A stretch of DNA of 7,694 nt from CAZSSM01 sp964609385 (GCA_964609385.1 CAZSSM010000161.1:1-7694), one strand, 5' to 3'. Shown: positions 1-7,276, numbered from the stretch's first letter. The notes: a model not told the origin generated them from the sequence alone. Program-made: numbers and translations.

Positions 1-64
1 GCAATCGGTCGACGAGGTGGGAGCCAATGAAGCCGGCGCCGCCGGTCACCAGGGCACGCTGCAC
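1..64 (-). CDS. NAD-dependent sugar-nucleotide epimerase/dehydratase, N-terminal fragment
   Basis: Only the first 21 codons lie in the window; the gene runs off the left edge. They read MQRALVTGGAGFIGSHLVDR followed by L. This contains the TGGAGFIGSH dinucleotide-binding loop of extended short-chain dehydrogenases (GxxGxxG at residues 8-14) after a short beta strand. Known members of this family act on nucleotide sugars in the cytoplasm: UDP-glucose 4-epimerase, UDP-glucuronate decarboxylase and dTDP-glucose 4,6-dehydratase. The fragment cannot tell these apart. The start is GTG. The in-frame stop upstream is at 140-142, no ATG lies between it and the GTG, and a GAGGA ribosome binding site sits 8 nt before the GTG. 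It is the first sugar gene after the NusG-like gene, from which it is separated by 189 nt. It probably supplies a nucleotide sugar for the polysaccharide made by this cluster (inference). Confidence 0.88.
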   Translation of the reverse strand, partial: MQRALVTGGAGFIGSHLVDRL

Positions 65-72
65 AGTTTCCG

Positions 73-77
73 TCCTC
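73..77 (-). promoter_or_regulatory. Ribosome binding site of the epimerase gene
   Basis: The minus strand reads GAGGA here, 8 nt before the GTG at 64. It is the main reason for accepting a GTG start, since no in-frame ATG exists between the upstream stop and the conserved TGGAGFIG motif. Confidence 0.65.
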
Positions 78-128
78 GTTGGAGGGGTGGGTGGGAGGAA
101 GTCTGGTGGTGGATCGAGCCAACCGGGC

Positions 129-161
129 CGGATGACCCGTCATCGAGTGCGAACGACCCGT
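129..161 (-). repeat. Imperfect 12-bp direct repeat with 21-bp spacing
   Basis: The plus strand shows CGGATGACCCGT at 129-140 and CGAACGACCCGT at 150-161. They match at 10 of 12 positions and start 21 bp apart, two turns of the helix. The first copy is part of a near-perfect palindrome, GATGACCCGTCATC (131-144). The pair lies in the spacer between the NusG-like gene and the epimerase gene. It could be a protein-binding site or an element of the nascent RNA. A chance origin in GC-rich DNA cannot be excluded. Confidence 0.3.
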
Positions 162-232
162 TGGGTGCTCGTTGCGTGTGTGTCGTGTGAGCGGGTCTCT
201 GGTGTCTCGTGTCGATGATTTCGGCGGGGCGG

Positions 233-248
233 GCGGGCTTTGGCCCGC
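233..248 (-). terminator. GC-only hairpin directly after the NusG-like gene
   Basis: On the minus strand the sequence is GCGGGC-CAAA-GCCCGC, a perfect 6-bp all-GC stem with a 4-nt loop. It begins 5 nt after the TAG stop (254-256) of the NusG-like gene. No T-run follows, so it is not a classical intrinsic terminator. It could act as a pause or attenuation hairpin, a Rho-related end, or an RNA stability element before the downstream sugar genes. The stem is seen directly; its function is inferred. Confidence 0.4.
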
Positions 249-253
249 TTGAG

Positions 254-994
254 CTAGCTGCGTCGCGATCCGCGGCCGACGTGGTGTTTGGGTTTGGACG
301 GGTCATCGTCAGCTCGAGGCAGGTGGTCTTCCGGGAACCGGTTGTTGGAGCGGATCCGGCGCGGGGGAGGGCTCGGCATTGGGGTGAGGATCGAATCCGA
401 GACCGGATCCGGCGCGGGCTCGTTCGCCTGGCGGATGACTTCGACTTGCATGTTGGACAATTCGATCGCGGCGCCGGTGCCGAGGAACCGCACGTTGGCG
501 ATGAACCGGTCGGAGCTTTCCAGTCGGAGCACGGTCCCGCAGAGTCCGGCCAGCGCTCCGTCGACGATCCGGACCATCTGGCCCTCACGGACCTGGGGGA
601 CGGGTGTGACGTTGAGGCCGGTCTCGAGCACGCGCTGGACCCGTCGGAGATCCTCATCGATCTCCTGCTGATCATGAATCTCGAGGATCCGGATCAGGTG
701 CTTGTTTTTGAGCAGGCTCCAGCGTTCCGGGGTGCTGGCTTTGATGAAGATGTAGCTGGGGAACAGCGGGACGAGCGAGCTGATCTTGCGACCGCGTGGG
801 GTGGACCCTTTGACGACGCGTTGGGGCAGATAGTAGGGGATCTCGCTGCCGCGCAGGGCGCGGGCGAAGGCCTTCTCGGTGCGTGACATGAGGTTGCAGC
901 ACCACCACCTCCGACCCGGGCCGTCGGGCGCACTGATCGGGATCTCGAAGAGCGTGTCGGGAGAGATCTGGGGTTCTTCGGGAAGAATGGGCAT
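254..994 (-). CDS. NusG/RfaH/UpxY-type specialised transcription antiterminator
   Basis: A 246-residue protein with the NusG architecture. Residues 1-27 are an acidic, proline-containing extension. The NGN domain (about 28-112) starts with RRWWCCNLMSRTEKAFARAL and contains PLFPSYIFI near residues 76-84, the usual PxFPGYxFV-like strand. The KOW domain (about 136-188) contains VREGQMVRIVDGALAGLCGTV. A 57-residue proline- and arginine-rich tail follows. In this family the NGN domain binds the RNA polymerase clamp and the KOW domain binds ribosome or RNA partners. Specialised paralogues (RfaH, UpxY, LoaP) let polymerase read through long polysaccharide or metabolite operons. Its place between a TPR gene and a sugar epimerase gene favours a specialised paralogue over housekeeping NusG, which usually neighbours secE and ribosomal protein genes. 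The ATG is secure: an in-frame stop at 1013-1015 and a strong ribosome binding site lie just upstream. Confidence 0.9.
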   Translation of the reverse strand: MPILPEEPQISPDTLFEIPISAPDGPGRRWWCCNLMSRTEKAFARALRGSEIPYYLPQRVVKGSTPRGRKISSLVPLFPSYIFIKASTPERWSLLKNKHLIRILEIHDQQEIDEDLRRVQRVLETGLNVTPVPQVREGQMVRIVDGALAGLCGTVLRLESSDRFIANVRFLGTGAAIELSNMQVEVIRQANEPAPDPVSDSILTPMPSPPPRRIRSNNRFPEDHLPRADDDPSKPKHHVGRGSRRS

Positions 995-1001
995 GAGATG
1001 A

Positions 1002-1006
1002 CTCCT
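1002..1006 (-). promoter_or_regulatory. Ribosome binding site of the NusG-like gene
   Basis: The minus strand reads AGGAG, 7 nt before the ATG at 994, inside the 38-nt gap after the TPR stop codon. With the in-frame stop at 1013-1015 it fixes the start. This shows that the unusual 27-residue N-terminal extension is really translated. Confidence 0.75.
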
Positions 1007-1032
1007 AAAATTTCATTTGTACGAAAGAAAGT

Positions 1033-4000
1033 TCATGCGTCTTCCTGTTTGCGCTCTTGCAAGTCCAAGAGTTGGTCGAAGGCGTTCGCTTCGGTGGGGT
1101 GGAGTTGTCGTCGCTGGAGGCCGAGATCGAGGGCCCGCCCGAACTCCTCGACGGCCTCGTCCTCGCGTCCGACCAGGGACAGGGCCCAGGCGCGATGGAA
1201 GCGGATCTCGGGCGAGCGGGTCTCCAGGGTGACGGCCTGGTCCAGGTCCAGGAGCGCCTCCTCACCCCGTTGGCCGGAGAGATAAGCCAGGCCACGGGTA
1301 TCGAGGACGGCGCCGTGGGAGCCGAAGACCTCGATGGCGCGGGTGGCGAAGCGGACGGCCTCGTTGGAGCGTCCGCCCTGGAGGGCCAGCATATAGGCGA
1401 TGTTGTTCAGCACGGTCGGATGATTGGGGATGATCGCCTGGAGGCGATCGAGGATCGCCTGGGCTTCGTCGTAGCGTTCTTGGCGGATTCGGATGTTGGC
1501 CAGGTCGAAGAGGGCATTGGCCGAGGCCTGGGGGTCGCCGGCGGCTTGCTCGACGATGGCGCTGAGCAGGTCGACTCGCTGATCCTCGGGTTCCATCTGG
1601 TTGACGATCTGGAGGGCGAGGTTGCTGGCCTTCTGGGGGCTGAGGCGCTCGGCGAGGTCGCGTGCCAGGGTGATCGCCTCGTCGAGGCGGCCCTGCCGGG
1701 CCAGGCTGAGGGTCAGCTCGGCGGACCGTTCCGGATCGTCGCCGGTCCCTTGCTGACGGCCGCGTTCCAGCTCGTCGCGGAGGAGCTGTTCGGCCGCCTC
1801 GTGGTAGCCGAGTTGGGTCAGCCACTGCACGGCGGCCGGGCTCCTCGAGGCGTCCTCGGCGACGAAGGATCGGACCAGCGTCTCGACCCCTTGGCGGTCG
1901 CCCCGGCGGTCCAGGTAGCGGCTCCGCAGCCGAATCAGGTCCAGGGATCCGGAGGCCAGGTCGTCCAACTCGCTGAGCCAGAGCGGGACCTCTGAGATCT
2001 CGTCGTGGCGCAGAAGGGCATCGATGTAGTTGACCAGCAACGGGAGGCGTTCGACGGGCTCGGCGACCTGGACGATCAGTTGTTGGTAGATCTCTCGGGC
2101 GTCGTTCCAGTCGCCTCGGGTGTCCAGGAGTTTCGCGAGCATCAGCGAGAGGGAACTTTCCCGAGTCTCAAGCTCGAGTTCGTCGATCAGCTCACGGAGG
2201 AGGGCGATCGCCTCGTCGGCTCGGTCGTGGGCGACGAACAGCAGGGCGGCCTTGATGCGACGGTTGAGGATCGCCTGGTCCTCGGAATCCTCCGCCGAGC
2301 TGGTCGTGAGGTTCTCCTCGATCAGACTGAGGGCTTTGGAATACGAACGGGTGGCTTCGGCAGCATTGACGTCGGAGCTTTGGGCCAGCAGGAGGGACGC
2401 CAGATTGCGTCGGGCCCAGGCGGTCAGGGACGCCGGCGGCGGAGCGTTCGGATCGTCGGCTTGTCTGAGGATCTCTTCGAGTTCGGTCCGGGCTCGGTCG
2501 AGCTGACCGCGAGCGACCAGGGCGACGATGGCCTGCTCGACGGCATCCGGGTCGACTTCCATGAGAGGTTGCTTGAGGACCTGCTCATGTTGTTCTAAGG
2601 CACGTGCGGTGTCACCGACCAGCTCCCAGGCCCTTGCCAGTTGGTCGGGGCCCCAGACGATCTCAGAGTCTTCGGCGGTGGCGTTCTCAAGCAGGGTGCG
2701 GGCCTCCTCGAGGCGTTCGGTCCGGACCCGATGGGCGATCCATTCCAGGCGGATCCGGGCCGAGTCGGGGGCCAGCGATGCGGCCCGGGCGAAGTCGGCG
2801 TCGGCCTCGGAGTCAGCTCCCAGCGCCGCGAGTTTCAGGGCCCGCCAGAGCAGGGCGTTGGGTGCGGTCGTCCCGGTTGGCACGGCCTGTTCGATCAGGG
2901 TGAGGGCCTCAACTCGGTCGCCCTGACCGACGAGCAGGCGATCAACGGCCACGTCGGCCATGAGGCGACGCGTGACGGTGTCGTCGGGCAGATAGGTCAG
3001 ATATTCGTCCAAGATTTGCGCGGCGCGGGTGAACAATTCGCTGGCCCGGACCGGGCGGTTCTGGACCAATTGGGCCTGACCGGAGCGGTGGAGCAGATCG
3101 AGGAGCTTGGCGATGGTCCGGGCCGAGCGGTTCCCCGACCGCAGCGCGGTCTGATAGTCCTGGATGGCCTCGTCGATCTCGCCGTTGAGTTCATGGAGCG
3201 TGCCGCGGGCCACGGCGACCTGGGCCCAATCGGGCCGCTCCCGCTCGATCTCGTTGAGCCGTTCGTCGATCGCCTCGAGGGTCTCCGGGGACGGTGGTCC
3301 CTCTTCACCCATGAGGAGCCAGGCGGCTTCGGCGAGTCGCCAGTTCACGGCCCGGGGCCCTTCCCCTTCGATCGCCTTGAGCCGCTCGATGAGGTCGGCC
3401 AGCGCATCGCGATCCTGGGCGCTGATGGCCAGGGTCCGCAGCTCGAGCAGCGGGGCGATCTCGAAGGGATGCGCCTCGGCCCAGCCGAAGAGGACATCCC
3501 GAGCCCCTTCTGGATCGCCGAGGCGATACAGCGTCGAGCTGAGCAGGCCGATCACCGGATACCACGACGGGTCGTCCTGATCGGCCAGCGCTGACCGGAC
3601 GTCCTGGAGCGTGTCTGATCCCTCTGCCGGGGCCCTCGTTGCGGACAAGTTGATTCGGGCTTCGGCAACCTCCGGGGTCGGTTCGCCGACCTGCTGGTCA
3701 ACGCGATCGATTAACTCGGCCGCCTCGTCCCAGCGTCCCTGAAGGCTCAGGGTCTTGGCCAGGGCCAGGTCGACTCGGGAGATGGGGTCGTTCGGGGGGG
3801 CGGAACCGTCGTTCACAGGCCCCCCCTCATCTGGGGCCGTGGTCGATTCTCCATCCATCGATTCGGTCAATTGGGTGCGGACTGTATTGAGGACCGCCTC
3901 GGCTTCGGAGAACTGTCCTTGATTGAAGAGCAGTTGCGAACGGAGAAGCGATGCGTCGAGCGCGGGCAGCGGCGGGGTCAATTGGTCCAGACGGGCTTCG

Positions 4001-5463
4001 ACGGCGGCCCAATTGCGGCGCTCGGGGGAGCGTCGGAGTTGGAGGTCAACCGACAGGTCCATGAGGAGTCGGGCTGCCACGGGCGATCGATCGGCGATCG
4101 GTTCCAGCACGACGGCGGCTTGGTCGAGCTGTCCGGCCTGTTCCAGGGCCGTGGCCAACTGCAGACGTTCGCGCAATCGGCCCGGCTCGATCAGGAGGAT
4201 GGCCTGCAGCGCTTCGACCTGCCGAGAGGGGTTGCCCATCCTCTCAGCACATTCGGCCAGCAGCCGAGCGGTCTGAATGAGTTCCTCGGGCCGGTCGGCC
4301 TGATTGTCCAACGCCCGGACGAGCAGGTCCATGGCGCGGGCCCAGTCCGGCTCGGGGCGGGCCATGGCGATCCGCGCTTCCAGCGTGTCGATCGAGGCCG
4401 GTGCGTAAATGGCGCGCTCGCGGAGGTCGCGGATTCGGGTTTCGGCCTCCTCGAGCCGACCGGCATTGATCGAGCTGTTGGCCAAGTCCCAGCGGATCGA
4501 ACCCTCCAACGCGTCGGAATCGACGATCGCCAGGGCGGCTTCGAGGATGGCGATCGCCTCCTCGTGACGGCCTTGGAGGGTCGCGACACGGGCCCGGACG
4601 ACCTGGGCCTCCACCGACTCCGGATCGAACTGGAAGGCCGTCTCGACCAATTCTTGGGCGCGATCGACCTCATCGCGAATCAGCGCGGCCTTGGCCGACT
4701 CGATCAGGACCTCAGGGTCTTCCGGGCCCAACTCCAGGGCCTGGGCGAGGTCCTCATCGTCCCCGGGCAAACTGAGACGGCTCCGGAGCCGCGACCGCTC
4801 CAGGTAAGCTTGGGGCGACTCGGGATTGGCCGCCACCATTGCGGTCATCAGCTCCTGAACTTGCGGGGGCGTTCCCTCGGACTGGTCCAGGAGCAGGTCG
4901 ATCAACCGGACGTAGCCCGGGACGAAATCCGGATGGTCCTCGACGACCGACTCCAGGACCGCTTGGGCCTCATCGATCTGGCCCAGTCCGATGTGGCACT
5001 GGGCGGCCAGGTCGCGGAGGGGCAGATCCTCCGGCTGGCCTGGAATCAAGTGCCTGTCCAACTGTACCAAGGCCCGCCGATACTGGGCGATCTCACGCCG
5101 CGTCGCCAGCGTGACGAACCGTCGGCGGATCGGCTCCGGCTCGTTCAGGTCGGGACGGTCGAGCACCTTCCCATAGAGATAGAGCGCCTCCTGACGCCCG
5201 CGGGTCTCGGTGGCCAGGCGGTCCCGCAATTGAGCATAGCGCAGCAGCGCGTCGGTGTCCTCAGGTCGGAGACCCACGTAGAGCCGAAGCAGACGCGACA
5301 GTTCCTCGGTTTGGCCCGCCTGGTCAGCCGAATCGATCTGGGCCCGCAACTCCTCGAGCGACCGGCCCGACTGCCAGACATAAATCCCGTAAGTCGCCGC
5401 CGATAACGCGACGGCCGCCGTGACGATGAGCAGGAGCAGGGGCGTGTTGATGCGGATCTTCAT
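1033..5463 (-). CDS. Large membrane-anchored tetratricopeptide repeat protein
   Basis: A 1476-residue protein. After MKIRINT comes one hydrophobic segment (about residues 8-30, PLLLLIVTAAVALSAATYGI onward). No lipobox cysteine is seen, so it reads as a signal anchor with the bulk outside the cytoplasmic membrane. The rest is almost entirely alpha-helical repeats with the TPR signature of small residues and (D/E)EA(I/V/Q). Examples are 152-180, 282-314, 747-777 and four clear tandem units at about 1317-1349, 1350-1384, 1385-1418 and 1419-1450. A Pro/Gly/Ser-rich linker (about 535-560) divides it. TPRs are protein-binding scaffolds. Comparable TPR proteins occur in exopolysaccharide and exosortase/PEP-CTERM loci (PrsT, for example), so a role in polysaccharide assembly or export is likely but inferred. 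The ATG is the only start after an in-frame stop at 5488-5490; a GGAG lies 11 nt upstream. It is probably the first gene of the operon. Its exact function is unknown. Confidence 0.93.
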   Translation of the reverse strand: MKIRINTPLLLLIVTAAVALSAATYGIYVWQSGRSLEELRAQIDSADQAGQTEELSRLLRLYVGLRPEDTDALLRYAQLRDRLATETRGRQEALYLYGKVLDRPDLNEPEPIRRRFVTLATRREIAQYRRALVQLDRHLIPGQPEDLPLRDLAAQCHIGLGQIDEAQAVLESVVEDHPDFVPGYVRLIDLLLDQSEGTPPQVQELMTAMVAANPESPQAYLERSRLRSRLSLPGDDEDLAQALELGPEDPEVLIESAKAALIRDEVDRAQELVETAFQFDPESVEAQVVRARVATLQGRHEEAIAILEAALAIVDSDALEGSIRWDLANSSINAGRLEEAETRIRDLRERAIYAPASIDTLEARIAMARPEPDWARAMDLLVRALDNQADRPEELIQTARLLAECAERMGNPSRQVEALQAILLIEPGRLRERLQLATALEQAGQLDQAAVVLEPIADRSPVAARLLMDLSVDLQLRRSPERRNWAAVEARLDQLTPPLPALDASLLRSQLLFNQGQFSEAEAVLNTVRTQLTESMDGESTTAPDEGGPVNDGSAPPNDPISRVDLALAKTLSLQGRWDEAAELIDRVDQQVGEPTPEVAEARINLSATRAPAEGSDTLQDVRSALADQDDPSWYPVIGLLSSTLYRLGDPEGARDVLFGWAEAHPFEIAPLLELRTLAISAQDRDALADLIERLKAIEGEGPRAVNWRLAEAAWLLMGEEGPPSPETLEAIDERLNEIERERPDWAQVAVARGTLHELNGEIDEAIQDYQTALRSGNRSARTIAKLLDLLHRSGQAQLVQNRPVRASELFTRAAQILDEYLTYLPDDTVTRRLMADVAVDRLLVGQGDRVEALTLIEQAVPTGTTAPNALLWRALKLAALGADSEADADFARAASLAPDSARIRLEWIAHRVRTERLEEARTLLENATAEDSEIVWGPDQLARAWELVGDTARALEQHEQVLKQPLMEVDPDAVEQAIVALVARGQLDRARTELEEILRQADDPNAPPPASLTAWARRNLASLLLAQSSDVNAAEATRSYSKALSLIEENLTTSSAEDSEDQAILNRRIKAALLFVAHDRADEAIALLRELIDELELETRESSLSLMLAKLLDTRGDWNDAREIYQQLIVQVAEPVERLPLLVNYIDALLRHDEISEVPLWLSELDDLASGSLDLIRLRSRYLDRRGDRQGVETLVRSFVAEDASRSPAAVQWLTQLGYHEAAEQLLRDELERGRQQGTGDDPERSAELTLSLARQGRLDEAITLARDLAERLSPQKASNLALQIVNQMEPEDQRVDLLSAIVEQAAGDPQASANALFDLANIRIRQERYDEAQAILDRLQAIIPNHPTVLNNIAYMLALQGGRSNEAVRFATRAIEVFGSHGAVLDTRGLAYLSGQRGEEALLDLDQAVTLETRSPEIRFHRAWALSLVGREDEAVEEFGRALDLGLQRRQLHPTEANAFDQLLDLQERKQEDA

Positions 5464-5633
5464 GGGACGGTGGTCTCCAAGGGCCTGTCACGACTGCTTT
5501 ATTGGGCATGAGTGAAGGGGGAAGTCGTTTTAGGAACAAAAGTTGATGAGAGAAAATTGGTAAAGGCAGTTCGCACGAGATCAATGACAGTTAATTTTGA
5601 TATCTAGAACATTTGAATTGTTTGAGTGAAGAG

Positions 5634-5662
5634 AGTATAGCGGATTCTAACCGTTCCGTGAC
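5634..5662 (-). promoter_or_regulatory. Candidate sigma-70-type promoter of the TPR operon
   Basis: The minus strand carries TATACT (5634-5639), matching five of six bases of the TATAAT -10 box. A weak -35 candidate, TGTCAC, lies 18 nt upstream (5658-5663). It sits in the most AT-rich part of the window, about 170 nt before the TPR start codon. The -35 match is poor, so an activator may be needed. A perfect palindrome overlaps this position and GAAAT repeats lie just upstream. This is pattern matching only. Confidence 0.35.
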
Positions 5663-5671
5663 ACCATGGTG
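5662..5671. promoter_or_regulatory. Perfect 10-bp palindrome, possible operator
   Basis: CACCATGGTG reads the same on both strands. It overlaps the expected -35 position of the candidate TPR promoter, where a dimeric regulator could act. A 10-bp palindrome is short enough to arise by chance. Confidence 0.25.
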
Positions 5672-5684
5672 AAGAAGGGATCGC

Positions 5685-5749
5685 GAATTTCCTCGTGGTG
5701 TTGAATTTCGACAACATGCGACCTGGTGATTTCAAACAAAACCGATTTC
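5685..5749 (-). repeat. Four spaced GAAAT elements upstream of the TPR promoter
   Basis: ATTTC on the plus strand (GAAAT on the minus strand) occurs at 5687-5691, 5705-5709, 5729-5733 and 5745-5749. The first two are longer copies, GAATTTC, and the last two share GATTTC. An inverted copy, GAAAT, follows at 5757-5761. All lie roughly 45-125 bp upstream of the candidate -10 box, where activator sites are usually found. The spacing (18, 24 and 16 bp) is irregular, so a single phased array is not certain. Confidence 0.35.
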
Positions 5750-5765
5750 TCCGACGGAAATCACC
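5725..5765. repeat. 9-bp perfect inverted repeat with 23-nt spacer
   Basis: GGTGATTTC (5725-5733) and GAAATCACC (5757-5765) are exact reverse complements. The right arm can instead pair with a nearer GATTTC at 5744-5749, leaving a 7-nt loop, so two mutually exclusive stems are possible. It may be a regulator-binding dyad or, if transcription starts further upstream, a switchable leader structure. Confidence 0.4.
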
Positions 5766-5874
5766 GATCCTGAGCCTAATTATGCTGAAAAGTGGTCATT
5801 CCCAAAAGGGTTTCGGAGGGGCAGGGTGAATGGGTAAGGGGGTGAGTCCCACTTTAGCCAACGGTGTGGAGAGT

Positions 5875-5891
5875 TTGGCACGCGAGTTGGA
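5875..5891 (+). promoter_or_regulatory. Sigma-54-like promoter sequence, pointing away from the TPR gene
   Basis: TTGGCACGCGAGTTGGA resembles the sigma-54 consensus TTGGCACG-N4-TTGCW. All eight bases of the -24 block match with correct spacing, but the -12 block has TTGG in place of TTGC, losing the important C. It points to the plus strand, where no convincing gene follows. Either it drives a small RNA or it is a chance match. Confidence 0.22.
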
Positions 5892-5973
5892 CCGGGATTG
5901 GATAGCGATCGGGAATCGGACCTCTCATCCCTCAGTCCTCTTCTTATTGAAACGACATTCTGAAACGGTGTGG

Positions 5974-6010
5974 ACCGAGTAAACTCGGTGGCGATGGGGT
6001 CTCTTGAGAC
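5974..6010. repeat. Two adjacent small inverted repeats
   Basis: ACCGAG-TAAA-CTCGGT (5974-5989) is a perfect 6-bp stem with a 4-nt loop. Ten bases later GTCTC-TT-GAGAC (5999-6010) is a second dyad, too tightly closed for a full hairpin but suited to a DNA-binding dimer. Neither is followed by a T-run on either strand, so they are not obvious terminators. Confidence 0.35.
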
Positions 6011-7122
6011 ACGATGTGGTGCTCGACGTGCACATGAGCAAGACACTGTAAACGAGGGCTTGTTTGAATGTGATTGTTGGGGTGGTGCTTGAAGTCGTTA
6101 GTGGACTAGGCCCATGCCGTATTGCGATCCCAACGCAGCGAACCGCTGTTGCGAGCCGTCATCCTGTCTTTCGGCATCATCAGGCGATCGGACGACATTC
6201 CCGACCCCCCCAAGGGACGCGACCGGATCGCGAGCCCGGACGGGGTTCTCGGACAACACGGGGACCCATCGAGGTTGGGGGCTGGGTATCGGCGTGGACG
6301 GGATGCGAAAAACGGTCGCGATCATGGGGTTTCGGTCACGCAGGCGATCGGTCCGGATGGAACGGAGACACGGCGCGGGGCTCCTCGGGGATCGTGGCGG
6401 CGATTGACGTTGTGGGCGGCCCAAGGCCTCCCTCACCTAGCTGATCTCCAACAAAATGCTCGGATCGGCTTGAGTCCTCGGGGGAGGCTGGGGAAATCTC
6501 TGAGAGGGCTTGTCCGGCTGTGCTTTGGAAATCCGGCTCAGTATCACAATCCGCAACGGACCATCGATCTCCGACACAGCCCGGAAAAAAAACGACGATG
6601 ACACGAACGAAGCGGGGTCAGACATGGGCCTACAGAATTCGGGTTTCTATCCTTGAGTTCTGCGAACAGCCGAGGTTCGAGGACAACGTTTCCGAAAAAC
6701 TGAGGTGACTGAGTTTGCTTGATTCGGTTTTTCCTGGGAGCGTGCTGAAGCGAGCGCGATCTCCGAGGCCTCACGACACACGACCAGGCCCGTCCAACAC
6801 GAGACCAAAGGCCAAATCGCTTGGCTCCCGCACGAGTTTGGACTCGGTGTCAGCTCCCACATCGGCCTGTTCCGTCCGACCTGGTTCGGCGTGATCGGCG
6901 TTGTGTGAGAGCTGTGATCGTCGACGACGAACTCGCGTCCAAGGGCGACGGGCTCGGCCGCGATCCGGCCGGACATCTTCAAAGCGCTTGAGAGAGCGGC
7001 CGTTTCGGCGAACCCAAGCATATAGGATCGGCGAACCGGATCAGACGACGGCGACATACGCCCGCGGTTCGGTCGACACCTCGAGTCACCCGGGATACGT
7101 CCTGATCACCGGGGGACTGTCA

Positions 7123-7276
7123 GCCGATCGTCGGCGCATTGCAGGTCTCGAGAGCCCTGCCGAACGGATTGATCCGGAGCTTCCGGTCATTGGCCAGGGC
7201 CAAGACCTCCCGGATTTGGTATACATCAACCCTCGATCGTGAGAGGTCGTCAGGCTCGTCGGTTCCAGATTGGAAC
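7123..7276. other. Cluster of consecutive potential stem-loops
   Basis: The following pairings occur in order: GCCGA-TCG-TCGGC (7123-7135); GCAGG/CCTGC with an inner CT/AG and CGAG loop (7141-7160); GATCCGGA-GCT-TCCGGTC with one bulged T (7171-7188); TTGGCC-AG-GGCCAA (7190-7203); GACCTC/GAGGTC (7204-7209 with 7243-7248); and GTTCCA-GAT-TGGAAC (7262-7276). Six neighbouring pairings within about 155 nt suggest a structured RNA or a multi-dyad DNA site. The strand is undetermined because hairpins read on both. No known RNA family was recognised. Confidence 0.3.

Noticed and set aside
46..675. 209-codon open frame on the minus strand
   Set aside because: Out of frame with both the NusG-like gene and the epimerase that it overlaps; Ser/Pro/Arg-rich with no domain.
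209..886. 225-codon open frame on the plus strand
   Set aside because: Opposite the NusG-like gene, whose NGN and KOW motifs settle the coding strand.
1057..1995. 312-codon open frame on the plus strand, with similar ones at 2005-2598 and 2641-3594
   Set aside because: Antisense shadows of the TPR gene; the products are Gly/Val/Asp/Leu-rich with no motif.
1440..4560. Recurring GATCGCC/GGCGATCG words through the TPR gene
   Set aside because: They arise from the repeated TPR motif EAI written with the same codons (GAG GCG ATC), not from a separate DNA repeat.
3871..5406. 511-codon open frame on the plus strand
   Set aside because: It lies exactly opposite the TPR gene, has no recognisable domain, and long antisense frames are expected opposite a GC-rich coding sequence. 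The minus-strand frame carries clear TPR signatures.
6585..6592. Run of eight A (eight T on the minus strand), as for a terminator
   Set aside because: No stem of useful size precedes the T-run on the minus strand.
6122..6601. 159-codon open frame on the plus strand
   Set aside because: Arg- and Gly-rich with no motif and no good ribosome binding site; competing frames on both strands are equally open.
6647..7057. 136-codon open frame on the minus strand
   Set aside because: The composition is slightly more protein-like than its neighbours, but I recognise no family. A decayed gene is possible but not supportable without a database search.
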